Shown here: positions 49,976 through 62,200 of the stretch, piece after piece
Numbering within the stretch: position 1 is the first letter of the stretch
Layout: each line of letters begins with the position of its first letter
The notes under the pieces: model-generated
What the model was told of the DNA's origin: nothing
What the model saw: only the letters and a program-made list of their open reading frames with translations
Database searches by the model: none
Made by a program: the position numbers and the translations under genes
Source: Gorsachius magnificus
Taxonomy: Eukaryota > Chordata > Aves > Pelecaniformes > Ardeidae
DNA length: 64,000 nucleotides
Assembly: GCA_034008185.1 (NCBI GenBank)
Contig: CM067082.1
Coordinates: 7,672,984 to 7,736,983 of the forward strand
Direction of reading: 5' to 3'

Positions 49976-50340
49976 TTTCCTTTTCCTTTTCCCTTTTCTT
50001 TTTCCTTTTCCCTTTTCTTTTTCCTTTTCCCTTTTCTTTTTCTTTTCCTTTTCCTGCTTCTTTTTCTTTTCCTTTTTTCTTTTTCTTTTCCTTTTCCTTT
50101 TGCTTTCTCTTTCTCTTCCTCTTCCTCTTTCTCTTTCTCTTCCTCTTCTTTCTTCCTTTCCTTTTTTTCTCTTTCTCTTTCTCTTTCTTTTCTTTCTCGT
50201 TCTCTTCTCGTTCTCTTTCTCGTTTCTTTTTCTTTCTTTTCTCCTTTTTCTTTTTCTCTTCTCTTTCTCTTTCTCTGTTTTTCTTTCTTCCTCTTTTTTG
50301 CCTTTTTCTCTTTTTCTTTTTTCTTTTTTTTTTCTCACAG
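49976..50340. repeat. Polypyrimidine tract with 19-bp tandem units
   Basis: About 365 bases are nearly all T and C on the plus strand. It starts with three perfect 19-base units (CCTTTTCCCTTTTCTTTTT) at 49985-50041, then irregular CTTTTC, CTCTTT and CTCGTT units. The 221-, 153- and 138-codon frames across it consist almost only of Phe/Ser/Leu or Lys/Arg/Glu and are not genes. Confidence 0.93.
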
Positions 50341-53300
50341 GAGTGACCAGGTTCTTTTACATATCTCTGTCTTTTTTCCCCCCCCCCCCCAGGGGTCTCC
50401 CAGGAGAGGAGTTAAACCTGAAACAGCATCTTTTTTTTTTTAAACAGCATGCATCTCTTAAAATATCTGAATAGGAAAAGTATCAGTGCACAAATGGGAC
50501 TGTGGGACTAAGTTATTCTTTGCTGCTTAAACTCTTAGTGAAGTGTCTGTTTGCATCTTCTGGCTATGGAAATTTTAGCATGTCTAAATGAAAAGGTATA
50601 TTAGAGCCATCAAAAATGAGAATGAGGTCACTTTTTTGCTGTTGCCATGTAGCATTTGTAAACAGCTGATCAGTGATGATGTTGTATTAATGTGAGGTGC
50701 AGTGCTGGACACTCTGAATAAGGTATTTGCTTATACTAAGACTTACAGTGAAAGCATTGATAAATCCTATGAGAAAGCCCCAAAAGGCACCAGGGTCATT
50801 TTATAGCGATCATTGCCTTGCACTTATCTACTAATTACCTGGCACGCCATGCATACAACACTGGCTTGGAAAAGTGAAAAGATTAATAGAGAAATTTGCT
50901 TTGCTGGAAAAATGTGAAAGATATAGAAAGAAACAAAAATATTATCTTAATTTCTAAAGTATAGAAATAAAAGCTAAGAAATTTCAAGTGCTTCATGTTA
51001 AGAACAACAATGAAAGGAAATATTTCATACTTTAAGTTGAATTTTGGGTGATTGTCTTGGCTTGGTTCATTCCCTTTGCCCACCTAAAAAGAAAACAAAG
51101 TTAGATAATTTCAAGAGTATTTCTCCCTGCTCTAAACATGGAAATAAAAACTGGTCATTTTTCAGAGAAGGACATCTTTACTAACTACCCAGCCCTACAA
51201 GAAGTGCAAAAAGCACAGGATGACCGCTTAACACAACATTCTCATAATGTCCTAGGAAAAAGTGGTAATTGGAGAGCTGGTTTCAAGGAGTAAGCAGAGT
51301 GGCTAACCAGTCACTCATGGTTAAAGCTGCAATCAATTACAGCTTTGAGAAGCAATAATGGAATAAGCTACAGGAGGGTGTTCATGAGCATGATGAAATC
51401 TAATTGAACAAGCTGGAAAATACAGTTTTCATCACATGAGATTTCAACATCTGGGTTTGTGGGAAACAGTGAAAACTCAGGTTTCTTTGTCCATTGTGAA
51501 ACATAGCAAACTATTGATACTTGAATTTATATGGTTAGAAATAGAATAAAATAATAAGAGAAATATCTGAATAATCATTAAAAGTGCAACAAAATAAGCT
51601 GGGTTTTGTTGGCTTGCTTGCTTGCATTTTAAATTGACATTTTGCAGAATAAATCTATGATGTGGAAAATTTTCAATGAGTTTTGCCTTTCAGGACTGCT
51701 TCTGTGTTGGCAGAGTTTAGATACCATCCCACACATAGGGTACTGACTAGTGTAAGAATATTCCTCAGCAAAGGTAATCAAAGCACATGCTTTGTGAGGG
51801 AAAGCAACCAGCAGCACAAGGAAAGTAAAAATCAGGGAAGAAAATATTGTATAATCCTACATAAAGGGCATTGTTTTTAAAGAAATACTTCATGATTCAT
51901 GAAATTAGATCATCATATAAATTTTTCTTGGCCAGTAACTCCACTGAAGTTTAAAACACACTTGCTTTTATAGTCAATATTCTAAGATTTATCAGATATT
52001 TGTGCTAGTCTGGAGAATATAGATACTATCTTCTTAAAGGCTGCCAACAGTACTTGTGAACTTGCTGGAAATACACTGGAAACTTGCTACATGGTTATAT
52101 TAATGTATTTTTTAAAAATTATTTTTTGTTACAAATGAGTCTCCTAAACATTATGTTAATGTAAATAGTAGTTGGTAATAAATAAATGTAAGGCAAGATC
52201 ACAGAAATATTGACATCTCCAGAATTAGAAACCTGTTTTAGGAGAAATTTAATCAAGGTATATGTCTACAAACCGTGATGCTCACCCGTATTGAGAAATA
52301 AATAATGCTAATGATATTTGTTCCTTCTTGTCTTAACTGGTTTAGTACAGAAAGAGAGAGAAAGCAGAAATACTTATGTAATAGCAAAGAACCAACAAGA
52401 TATATGTATGTACACATATATATGTACACATGTATGTATACACACACAATAATGCTCATATATGATACGAACACATAGACAGACAGACAGACAGGTATAA
52501 TCATAGTGGGGAATCACTGGGGAATCTGGTATCATGCATTTCAGGGCTATGACAGGAAGTTTAAATCAGATTTTAATGTTCAGACACAAAATCGTTCTAG
52601 TACAATTGTGACTGCTTAATTTGGCTCCTTAAGGAACTATAATAAGAAAGTTTAAACAATGCAGTTTAAACATTCTTCCTCTTCCCCCTTTTCAACTAGA
52701 TCCAACATCTGAATTTTTCCCCTTCTCCCTGACCTCCAAATCAAACTCTTCTTTGACCAAAGGTGAAACTGTAGCCCTTCTGAAGTTAAGGTGAGTTTCA
52801 CTCCTCTTCAGTAGGGACAGCATTTTATCCCAATCGACTTAAGTTTTGGTCTTATTGTAAGCTTTAGAGACCAAACCCAAACTAATCAGAAAGAGACCAT
52901 TGACTCACATAACTTTGGATTACTTTCCCATTTCAGGCAGTCAACATCAGCAACTGGGAGAAGCATGGGATAAAATCATTCTTTCAGCCTCCATTTGCAT
53001 CTATACCTGCAGAAGGTGCAACATTTGACATTTTCCTAATGAGGTCTTCATTTCTAAATCCATTTAAACTATCTGTTCCCTAATACATCATTTAACTTAT
53101 TATTGATCCTTTTAAAGTGCAATGTTCTCATGTCTTCTTGAAAGATATTTAACATTTGGCCACATACTTGACAGCATAGTTCCTTAGATTCTGAAAGCAC
53201 CAAAACCACCAGTTTCTTATTTTTCCCTTTTTTAAATTTGTAGGCCATGTTCCTTTTTGAGATTCAGTATGAATCAAAGTTTTTCATTGTATTAACCAGA

Positions 53301-56101
53301 TTCAGGTCACCACTGTCCTCAATCTGAAAATTTTCTCAGTCCCCCCAAAAAATAGGATAGGGTCTTCCTCCCCTTTTTGCCTGCCTGTAAAGATGAAGAA
53401 CAACACTGAAAAATCTGCTGGAGATTTTTGTTAAATTTTTTGGCTGTAATAACAACTAATAAAAATGATGAGCAGGTATTGAGTCTCATTTTCCTCTTTT
53501 GTTTTTTTGTTTGTTTGTTTTTTATTACCATTTTGGTTTTATTCATTTTTGTATCAATTTCCAGTGGCAAGAAAGATTCCATTTCTAAAGTGTGATAAAA
53601 ATCCCACTAATAGCTTTAATAACAAATTAAGGTGCTCAGTGTCTCTGATGAAAGAAGAAATAAGAGCATAAGAGATTCCCAGAAGGACATAGGGCAGTAA
53701 GACACAGGAATCTTCTCTCTTAGTAGTCGACTCAAGCTATTTTATTATTTCTTTCCTCAACCCTGCCTATGATTATTACATAAGTCTTCACTTATTAAAG
53801 AAAGTTCCTTTTTGTTTGCTGACTGGTATTTTTTTCTGATATGTTAACTTTCTACAGGAATTTCTACTTGGTCCCCAAATTCAATGGCTACAAGACAAAT
53901 TTCTTTCACATGTCCCTCCTTTTATTCTATTAAATTTTACCTCCTCAGTAATTCAAGATCACAGCCAAGCTGTGGGTTTGTTTTTTCTGTCCAGGGCCAG
54001 CTCTGCAGTGCAAATAAAACATTATCAAATCCCTTTTCTTCTTGTTACATACAGTGATTACACTAAATCCACTAAATCATTCAGGTGAGGAATGTTAACA
54101 GAGGAGATGTAGTGTAAATATATGCACAGAGCAATCACAGATTTGCCTCTTCTCTCAAGCAGTTATACAAGCAGGAACTGGGGACAGAACTGTCCTTGTC
54201 CTTTTTTTTTTCTTTTTTAATTGGAACCATAAAAGCCAAATAACAGTAAGGGTATACAATAAACATAGTCTGCAAGGAGAGTCACACTTCCTCTGTTTGT
54301 TATGAATCTCCGCCATCCTCCATCAGCCAACGCTGCACTAAGTATCCCCTGGCATGTTGTGCTTTATTTAAAGCAAAAGCTCTTTGGGGTAAAAATGTCA
54401 AAAGTAGAAATGATGTGCCTATGGTACTACATAAATAACAATAACATGTCTTCAATGCACGGAATTACAATCCATCCAACCATTCCAACAGATGTAAGAA
54501 CACTGAAGTCAGACTGTGCAATTCATACAAATTCACAAGGGGGAAAAAAAAAAAAAAGTAGTAGTAAGTCCTTTAATTTCTGCTAATATTACATGCATCT
54601 TTCACTTCCACTGAATAGCAATGGGACTGGTTTCATTAGGATAGTAATAAACTACACTGTGAAGGTTTCTCACCTCAGTGGGGAAAAATTACTCTTTTGC
54701 ATGAGTTCTGTGACCTCGGTTACATGAGTGGTTGATGTCTTTTCAGTGCCTGGAATTTAAGATACAGATGTGTTGGCATCTGGCCCTGAGGTCTCCCCCA
54801 CCACTACCATGACTGCTTTCATAAATCTCTAAGGTTTTTATTTCCAAAGCGTATGGATAACATGTTCCCGTGACAGTTCAACTATAACGTTGATGTTTCC
54901 TAACTGTGGCAACATGTCTACAGGGATGTGGGCTGAAACCACCAATTTAAGTCACACAGGCCACAGAGCTTTCAGAAGGGAGTCTCGTTTGCTATTACTC
55001 ACTTGAACTGGTATTGAACTATGTTACCCAGAGATTAAAAGGCTGCTACTGATCACCAGAGCCCCATGAGACCCTATATGCTAGCATTTATTTGTGCAAA
55101 AGCTAGTTCCCCATGTTTTTACAGTAATTTAAAGGATGGCACTGAAATTTGTGCTATCTGTAGCTATGCATCTAAGCAATGGCTGCTTTATTTCCCGGTA
55201 GTATAATGTATATTAGAAATATGAAGCTGTACTCACCACAACCAGCTCTGGAATTAGATAAAAATACACCAGCTGGGACAGTGAGTAGCATGAAGCAGGC
55301 ATTTTACGGGGTAGTATATGTATTCTCTATCACTTTCATAGACACTTTCCTGACATTAATGTCAAATGATATAAACATGTTTTCTAAGCCTCGTTGTAAT
55401 TCTGACTTTCAGTCACCACCATCTTATTAGCATTCTTCAGGTCTTTTTTCCCAATTTTTCTGTGATAGAGAAAGGCAGGGAAGTTTTCTTCTCATACCTT
55501 TGAGGTGCTTTTAATCTCTGTCCACAGGTCATAGGTCCCCCCCAGTGATGTGCCTGTGGTTGTCTCTGCAGATGAGTCTCTATCTAATGCTTTTTTATGC
55601 CTCCCTGACTCACAGAACATTTTTTCCACTGTTCTTCTTTTGGGTAATCACATTTGCTTTCTTTCCTTAGCTTGCACATACTAGCCTTTCTCTAATGTGT
55701 TTTTTTTTAACTAACATATCTGCTTCATTGTTTCTTTTTCTCTGTCTGTATCTCAATTTTTTTGCCTTTTTCCCCAACCAATTTTATTAGTTTCATGCTC
55801 TTTTTCATTCTTTCTCCCCACCTACAGTCTTCTGTAGTTGTGACTTACTGAAGGCAGAAAGGTGTGCAGAAATTTACACAACATTTTTCCATCTACTACC
55901 ATTTTTCTCAGCAATCATATGACCTTCTTGAAGATGAATCCTGAATATTGTGAATGAAGATGTATTCAGTCCCCCTGGATTTCCTAGAGGGGCCAGAACC
56001 AACCCACAGGATTTGTCAGCTTGGATACAGATGCTTACCTCAACCCACTTTACCTGGACACTAGATCATGATCCAAACCATATCAGAGAGGGAAAGAAAC
56101 A
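50341..56101. other. Unique AT-rich DNA, no gene recognised
   Basis: About 5.8 kb holds a C-run near 50381, the TA/TG and GACA microsatellites at 52399-52494, GTTT units near 53503 and an A-run near 54543. No exon-like or repeat-family sequence is recognised. Confidence 0.5.
52399..52494. repeat. (TA/TG)n and (GACA)n microsatellites
   Basis: Alternating TATATG/TACACA sequence (52399-52447), partly self-complementary, is followed after a 30-base gap by about four GACA units (52477-52494). Confidence 0.85.
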
Positions 56102-56196
56102 CTTTCTGGATGACGCTTTTAGTCATATGGTTTAGTTTCAGGTATTCCTGCGAGGAGCAGGGAGTTGGACTCAATGATCCTTATGTATTCTATGAC
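56102..56196 (+). mobile_element. CR1 LINE 3' end, short decayed fragment
   Basis: CATATGGTTTAGTTTCAGG, GGAGCAGGGAGTTGGACTC and AATGATCCTTATG, then TATTCTATGA, match the 3' terminus of a CR1 subfamily in plus orientation. About 25-30 bases expected between the last two blocks are missing. Only about 95 bases remain. Confidence 0.75.
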
Positions 56197-57938
56197 TGCT
56201 TCTTGTGGTCCTCAAGGCTTCACCTCCCAGTTTCTCCACACACTTCAATGATGTGTTGTATCCAAATGCCTTATTCTTTCCATGGCTGCTTTTTTTTTCC
56301 TCTTCTTCATTGGAATAGTTTGCAAAGAGCAAACTTCCTTGGGGTATAAATAACCGTGTCAAAAATCCATGTCACAGACTTGCAATCTAACTTTAAGGAG
56401 TAAGCTGTGCTATTTCATTTCTCTTTACTATAAGTCACTTCTCCAGTTTCAAGATTGAAATCTTCTGTATCCAAAAATCTTATGCATGCAATTTTTAAAA
56501 GATCTCAACACTGAAATCTGAGCCACATTCTCAAGTGAGCTTTGTCCTTATTGAGATATTAAAAAAGAACTGAGCAGATTCAAATCTAACTAAACATCCT
56601 AACAAGCTCAGGCTACATAAGTAGAAAAAAGGTCTTTAAAAAGCAGATCCAATTTTTCGCTACCTAACATCTGCACATCTAGCTCTATGGACACTCTTTC
56701 AAGTATTGACAACTTTTTAATCCTTAGTATTTAGGGTCATAAGGATCCCATTACAAGCCAAAGAACTGGACTGTATTCAGCCTCCTAATTTGAATTTTAC
56801 TAAAGTATATTGTCCCATAAGTTGTAGCTCTGAATACATTAAAATTGTAGACTTTTCTGTCTCACTTACCATGTTTTTTTCTTTTTTTCTTTTAATTTGA
56901 ATAAAAGTAGATTTCAAATTGTTTGTGTATCTATATTCCAATATATACAGTACTTCAGTGAAATCAGTAGAGTAGACAGTCAAGTCAAATCACAGCAGCC
57001 CACTAGAGAAAATATACGTGACAGAGAAGTACAAATGAGAAAATCCCTATAAACACATAATAGTTTCCTGAAGCAGTGATTTTGGAATGCTCATTATGTC
57101 TGATTCTAGTTAAACATAGATACAGGCAGTTTGCATTTCTCTCAACCTGCAATTAAACAACCCACTTAACAAACTTGAAATTGCACGAAGATATATATTT
57201 TGTCAAATGTTCACAAAGCCAATTTCTTCATAAATTAAAATGGTTAAAGCAGCATTACCTTCTTTGTCATTAATATGGCGCAGTGTATTCTTCCTGGACC
57301 TAATTATCCTTTTGATAAATAATTATCTGTTCTCCCAGTTCTAGAATTTAGACAATTTGTAATAGAAAAAAGAATAGTTCTGATTCTCAATTGCATCAAG
57401 TTATACTTGACCCCCTCACCTCCTCAAAATGTAATGGAGACATTAAAGAGAAAAAGTCCCACTAAGAATGACCCCATGGCTTGCAGATGATTATAGAGGT
57501 AAAGATTTTACACCAGACTCACACTCTCAGCCCTGGGAGTGGTGTGGTTTCTGGTCAAAGTTCAGTGTTAAAAATCTACAGGCCAGGAACATAAAAAGTG
57601 GAGAAAATAAGAAAAAAGAAAGTAAGATATATAACTGGTATAACTTTAAGTAGGAGCTGAGCAAGCTCCTGGCCAGCACCAGAATACTCTGCTCTAAAAC
57701 TCTCCTGTTTCCCTACTACTTGGAGCAACTCCCAATACAGTAGGAGCTAAAACCTGACTTTTCAAGTGAAGACAATTATCTATGGGCTGATGCAGGTGAA
57801 AAGCTGCTTTTCTTAGTGCATTACAGTGTTTCAGAACTGTGCAGGTAACTAAAAGCAGTCTGACTGATGCTCCCAAGCAGGGTAGGGTTTGAGTCCTTTC
57901 AGTATTTGATCCAGTTTCAGTCTGATACTTATTAGGTA

Positions 57939-58031
57939 ACATGGGTTTGGTTTGGGTTTTGGGGGGGTTTTTTTGGTTGGTTGGTTGGTTAGTTAGTTTG
58001 GTTTGGTTGGTTTTGAGGTGTGTTTGTTTGT
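57939..58031. repeat. G/T-rich (GGTT)n simple repeat
   Basis: A strand-asymmetric stretch made of GGTTT, GGGGGGG and five GGTT units. The plus strand is G/T-rich with several short G-tracts. Confidence 0.85.
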
Positions 58032-59177
58032 TTTTAATATTACAATGAGTAAAGCAGTAATACTTTTGGGATGGAATTAATCTTCTCCACCTTATGCCAT
58101 CCCAATGTTAATAACGGCTCAGGATGCAGGACCCACAGGAGACCCGCATCCTTCTGGACCAGTAGTCAGAGATAAAAAAAAATATCCTAGAACAGTTAAA
58201 ATAAAAAGATTAGGCAAGTACATTAAGAATCTGAGTCACACCCTAAGACTTCATACATTACAGACACTTTGAATGGATGAAGTGAAAATCAGATATACTT
58301 AGACAATTGAAAGGGGACATTTACACTGGTAAGCAGATATTTCTGGGCTGGGATTCATCTGACCTGAATTTAAGGGCAGGCAATTCAGCTCCACATTCAG
58401 ACAGCAATGTGTAGGGGTCTACCTCTGAGCTAGATGCAGAGGAGCTGATTATGATCAGTGACAGCTTAGTGGTTGAGCTCTGGAAGAGATGATGTGGGTC
58501 TCCTTTCTGTGGAGTGCCTCTTTCCCTGGACTACAGGACACAGAAGATGCTTTTCCAACACACCTTCATGAAAAGGCCCTTGTAAACCTTGCCAGAGAAA
58601 CAGAAACACTATAGAGGAATTGAAAAAATTGTAGTAAAGAACATTTTATATACTTTCATCCCTTTTTAAAAATTTTTGGCTGAAAGGACATTTGTTGATT
58701 CTTGAGTCATTTGGGCTATTCTGAAAAGGTGCTTTTTGTCGGAAAAAAAGTCTCCTACATTCTCTTGTTTTATTTTTTTTGTTGGTTGGGTTGGGTTTGG
58801 GGGTTTCTTTTTTCCTTGTTCTACCACAACTTCAACTATTGTGGCAGGGAAAATACAGAAAAGATTCAATAGCAGTTTCTAGTCCTTAGTCAACAAGAAT
58901 TTAACTTCAGTTCTATTTTGGTTCTCCTTTGGTGGCTTATATGAAAGAAATGAAGTTGGATGCATTGGTGAAAAAAGGAAGAGATAATAACTTTGGGGAG
59001 GGCAGGATTTATCTTATGTTTTGCTGGGCTAAATTGTAAATAGGATTCCTTTGCTTCCTTGCTATAAGCAATATCCCTTGAAGAAAAGATCTTGTTAGAT
59101 GCTTTTTTCTAATTTTTCTTAGCAATTTCCTGTCTAATCAGCTTAAAGATTAGACTGATTTGCAGATTGAATTAGTA

Positions 59178-59216
59178 CAAAAAAAAAAGAAAAAAAAATC
59201 ACACACACACACAAAA
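59178..59216. repeat. A-run followed by (CA)n
   Basis: Two A-runs separated by a G, then about six CA units. A plain microsatellite. Confidence 0.8.
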
Positions 59217-62200
59217 ATCCCAACTCTGTAGTTTATTTTGCTTACATCCAACATTACTGGAGGCAGATTTTAACCAAATATATTTTTACCTTCAATGGAA
59301 TATTTTGGCTAAAACCTTGTCCACCAAAAAACTGTATCGTACAGAGAGCTGATCTCCTAACATGTCTTTTGACAGCTGCATATAAAACAGAGGTCCAGGG
59401 ATGTGGAAATGATGAACAGAGATCCTCTTAAATTCATGACAACCTGAAAAGAGGTTGAGAACAGTTTTGAAGTCAGTGAAGTTGCCACTAAAATGCTCTG
59501 TAGATACGCTTCTTAAAAGTTACACTGATATCTTACAGTTATGTTGCCTGTTTGAACTAAAAATGACTATGATGGCTGAAATGGTAAAAGGAAACAATGC
59601 AAGATCTGAACCTGTATTTTTCAGGGGGAAAATAACCTGATATGTCACTCACAAAGGCAGATGGACCTTTTTTGTCAGCAGCCTCCTCCAGTGGTCTAGT
59701 AATTTCATGGCTTTCACTGTGCCAGCATTGGGAACTTTAAACAATTTTTTCATGTAGTGAAAAAAAAAAAAAGTCACTCTCTTGTTTGAAGTTTATATGT
59801 TGTCTGACTTTTCAGTAAGCTCTTATTAATGCTCAGCTTTTTCCTTCTGTTCTGAAATGGTCATTTGTGACATTTATGTATAAATATGATAGTCGAGGTC
59901 AGAATCTCAAAAAGGTGAAGCATCGATATATGATGACATCCTCTGCATTCATTAATTTAACTCAAGGATTTTAAAACACCTTGCAATCTATATACAGGAG
60001 AGAATATTTTTTCCTTCCCAGATAGCCTGGGTAGCTCAGTCTGGGTATAGAAACTGAAATCTTTTAAAAATGGATAGTAACACTATTCAGCAATGGAAGG
60101 AAAAAAAATAATAGTGTTTCCACATTGCTTAAGGAACATAATTTGAACCAGAACCACAGAAACCCCACTCCAATGGCAAAGAAATGTGAGGGAGACTTTT
60201 TCATAACTTCTTATTAAATTAATTTCTTAATTTAATAATTTCTTAAATCTTTTATATTTATCCTGTCGTGTTCTTTTTTGCCCACTGACCAGTTTTATTT
60301 CATGCTCAGTACTCTGCAGATTGTTTCTTTGACTTGTTAAGTAAGAAGCATCACAAGAGTATAAGTGGATGGGACCAAGGATCCACCTAGGCTGATGGCG
60401 AGTGTTAGCTGATATTTAATGGTGAGTATAAGGGTAGGGAAAAGATTTAGTTCTGACCTTGTCAGTTTCTGGTACGAATTAGCTTAGGGATTTCTTGAAC
60501 TGGAAGCTGATTCAGTCTTTGGTAACCTTAGATAAATGTATGTCCTTTTGTTTGTTTGTTTTTGTTAATTCATGTTCTTTCAAAACCCACAATAAGTTCT
60601 AGTAAGGTCTGCCATTAAAGCATGTGGTGTAAGATGTAAGAAAAATCACTTTGTTTCTTTCTAGTTTTTAATTTATTTACTGACAATTTCTTGTTCCAGT
60701 ATTCTAAATGCAGTAGATAAGTATTCTTTTTATTTTTCCTTTTTTTTTCTTTCTCAACCTCTCCCCTCCCCCTTCCCAGAATGTCCATGATTTCACAGTG
60801 ACCAGAAATGGACCATTATCTTGGATGACTTCTGAAATGTTTTCTTTTCTCAGCTTCTATAAAAAAAATGAAAATGCAGAAATGTACAGAGAGATTTCAA
60901 TAAATCAAGAAGCAGCTAAAACAATACATATCCTTCTCAGTGGACATTAGCCATTATTCCTCTCTGGTCATTAGCACAGGAGAGCTGACTGCGCATGAAT
61001 TCATAGAGAATTAATGGGCCACATCTGAAAAGATAATAGCTGAGCTATTAAAGCCAAAAAAGAACCTAAAGGAATAACAGGGAATGCTGAGGAAAGATTA
61101 GATGAGAAAATACTGCAGCATCGTGTATATAAACATATATTCATATACAGCGTTACAGAAAATGCGGTGAGTAAAAAACGCATCAGCATCAAACCACGAG
61201 GTCTGTCCATGCCACCACCAAAGCAGGGGGTGCCCCTCAACAGCCTACAACAACCCTGCATGACTGACAGAAGGATACTGCCAGCACTTAGTTAAAAGGT
61301 AAACATAAGGAGGTCACTAGAAAAAAAAAAACAAACCACAGACAGAAGAAACCCCAACCAGAATCTTGTCACTGTTATACTAAACCTTCCAATGCACAAG
61401 TGAGTGTATTTTCCCTTTTCACCAAATGTGAATCAGGTGGCCAATAAATTTTTTTTGTTGTTTTTTTATGAGATGAAAAGAAAGCAAGGTAGATAAACAA
61501 GAAAACAGCCAGTTTATTTAACTAACTCTTAAAGTAAATTTATACCGGTAGTAATCTGCTAGGCCAACCAACTGCTTTCTCTTCCCTGCAGTAGTTTTCA
61601 TGCACTATTTTAAATATTAAACTCACAAAAGCCGAACTGAAGCTGAACCAACCTTTTGAAGTTTGACTGCAGTGCCTGTGCCTTGCTTTGCTGCCTCACC
61701 ATAACTGAGGCTTTGTTCCAGTACTTTCTTCTAGCAGCTCCCCTCTCTAATAGATGCTTTTGCTAACTTAACAGCTTTGCACAGTATTTTTGAACAGTGT
61801 TGGAAACTAAGCACAGATAATCTACAGCATCTACTTGTGTCCCAGCTGTCAAGGGACACCTTGTAAAAAGGTCACATTCTTCTATCTCTCATACTGTACA
61901 AAACATTATATAAAAAATTGGGGTTTATTCTTTCTTTTTACTAGTAAAAATGTTTTCTAGTTTCCTTCTTTTTGTTTTTCTGTAATCTTTGCCCTCTGTG
62001 CTGGAAACCATTGTTTAAGTTCATGGTAGCTGTTCACTTCCTCCTGGATGCATTTGACAGTTCATGGGCTTGGACTTCTGTACTGTATTATAAAAACAAA
62101 TCTCTGCTTTAAAACATAATTGATTTTTTATAAAGAAATAATTGTCAAAAGAAATAATGCAACATATGAAAAAATATGCTTTGAGCACGCCTACCTATCT

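Noticed and set aside
49809..50474. Frames of 221, 153 and 138 codons
   Set aside because: Products of the polypyrimidine tract at 49976-50340, open in several phases at once.
52399..52447. Regulatory palindrome in the TA/TG stretch
   Set aside because: The self-complementarity follows from the dinucleotide repeat and is imperfect.
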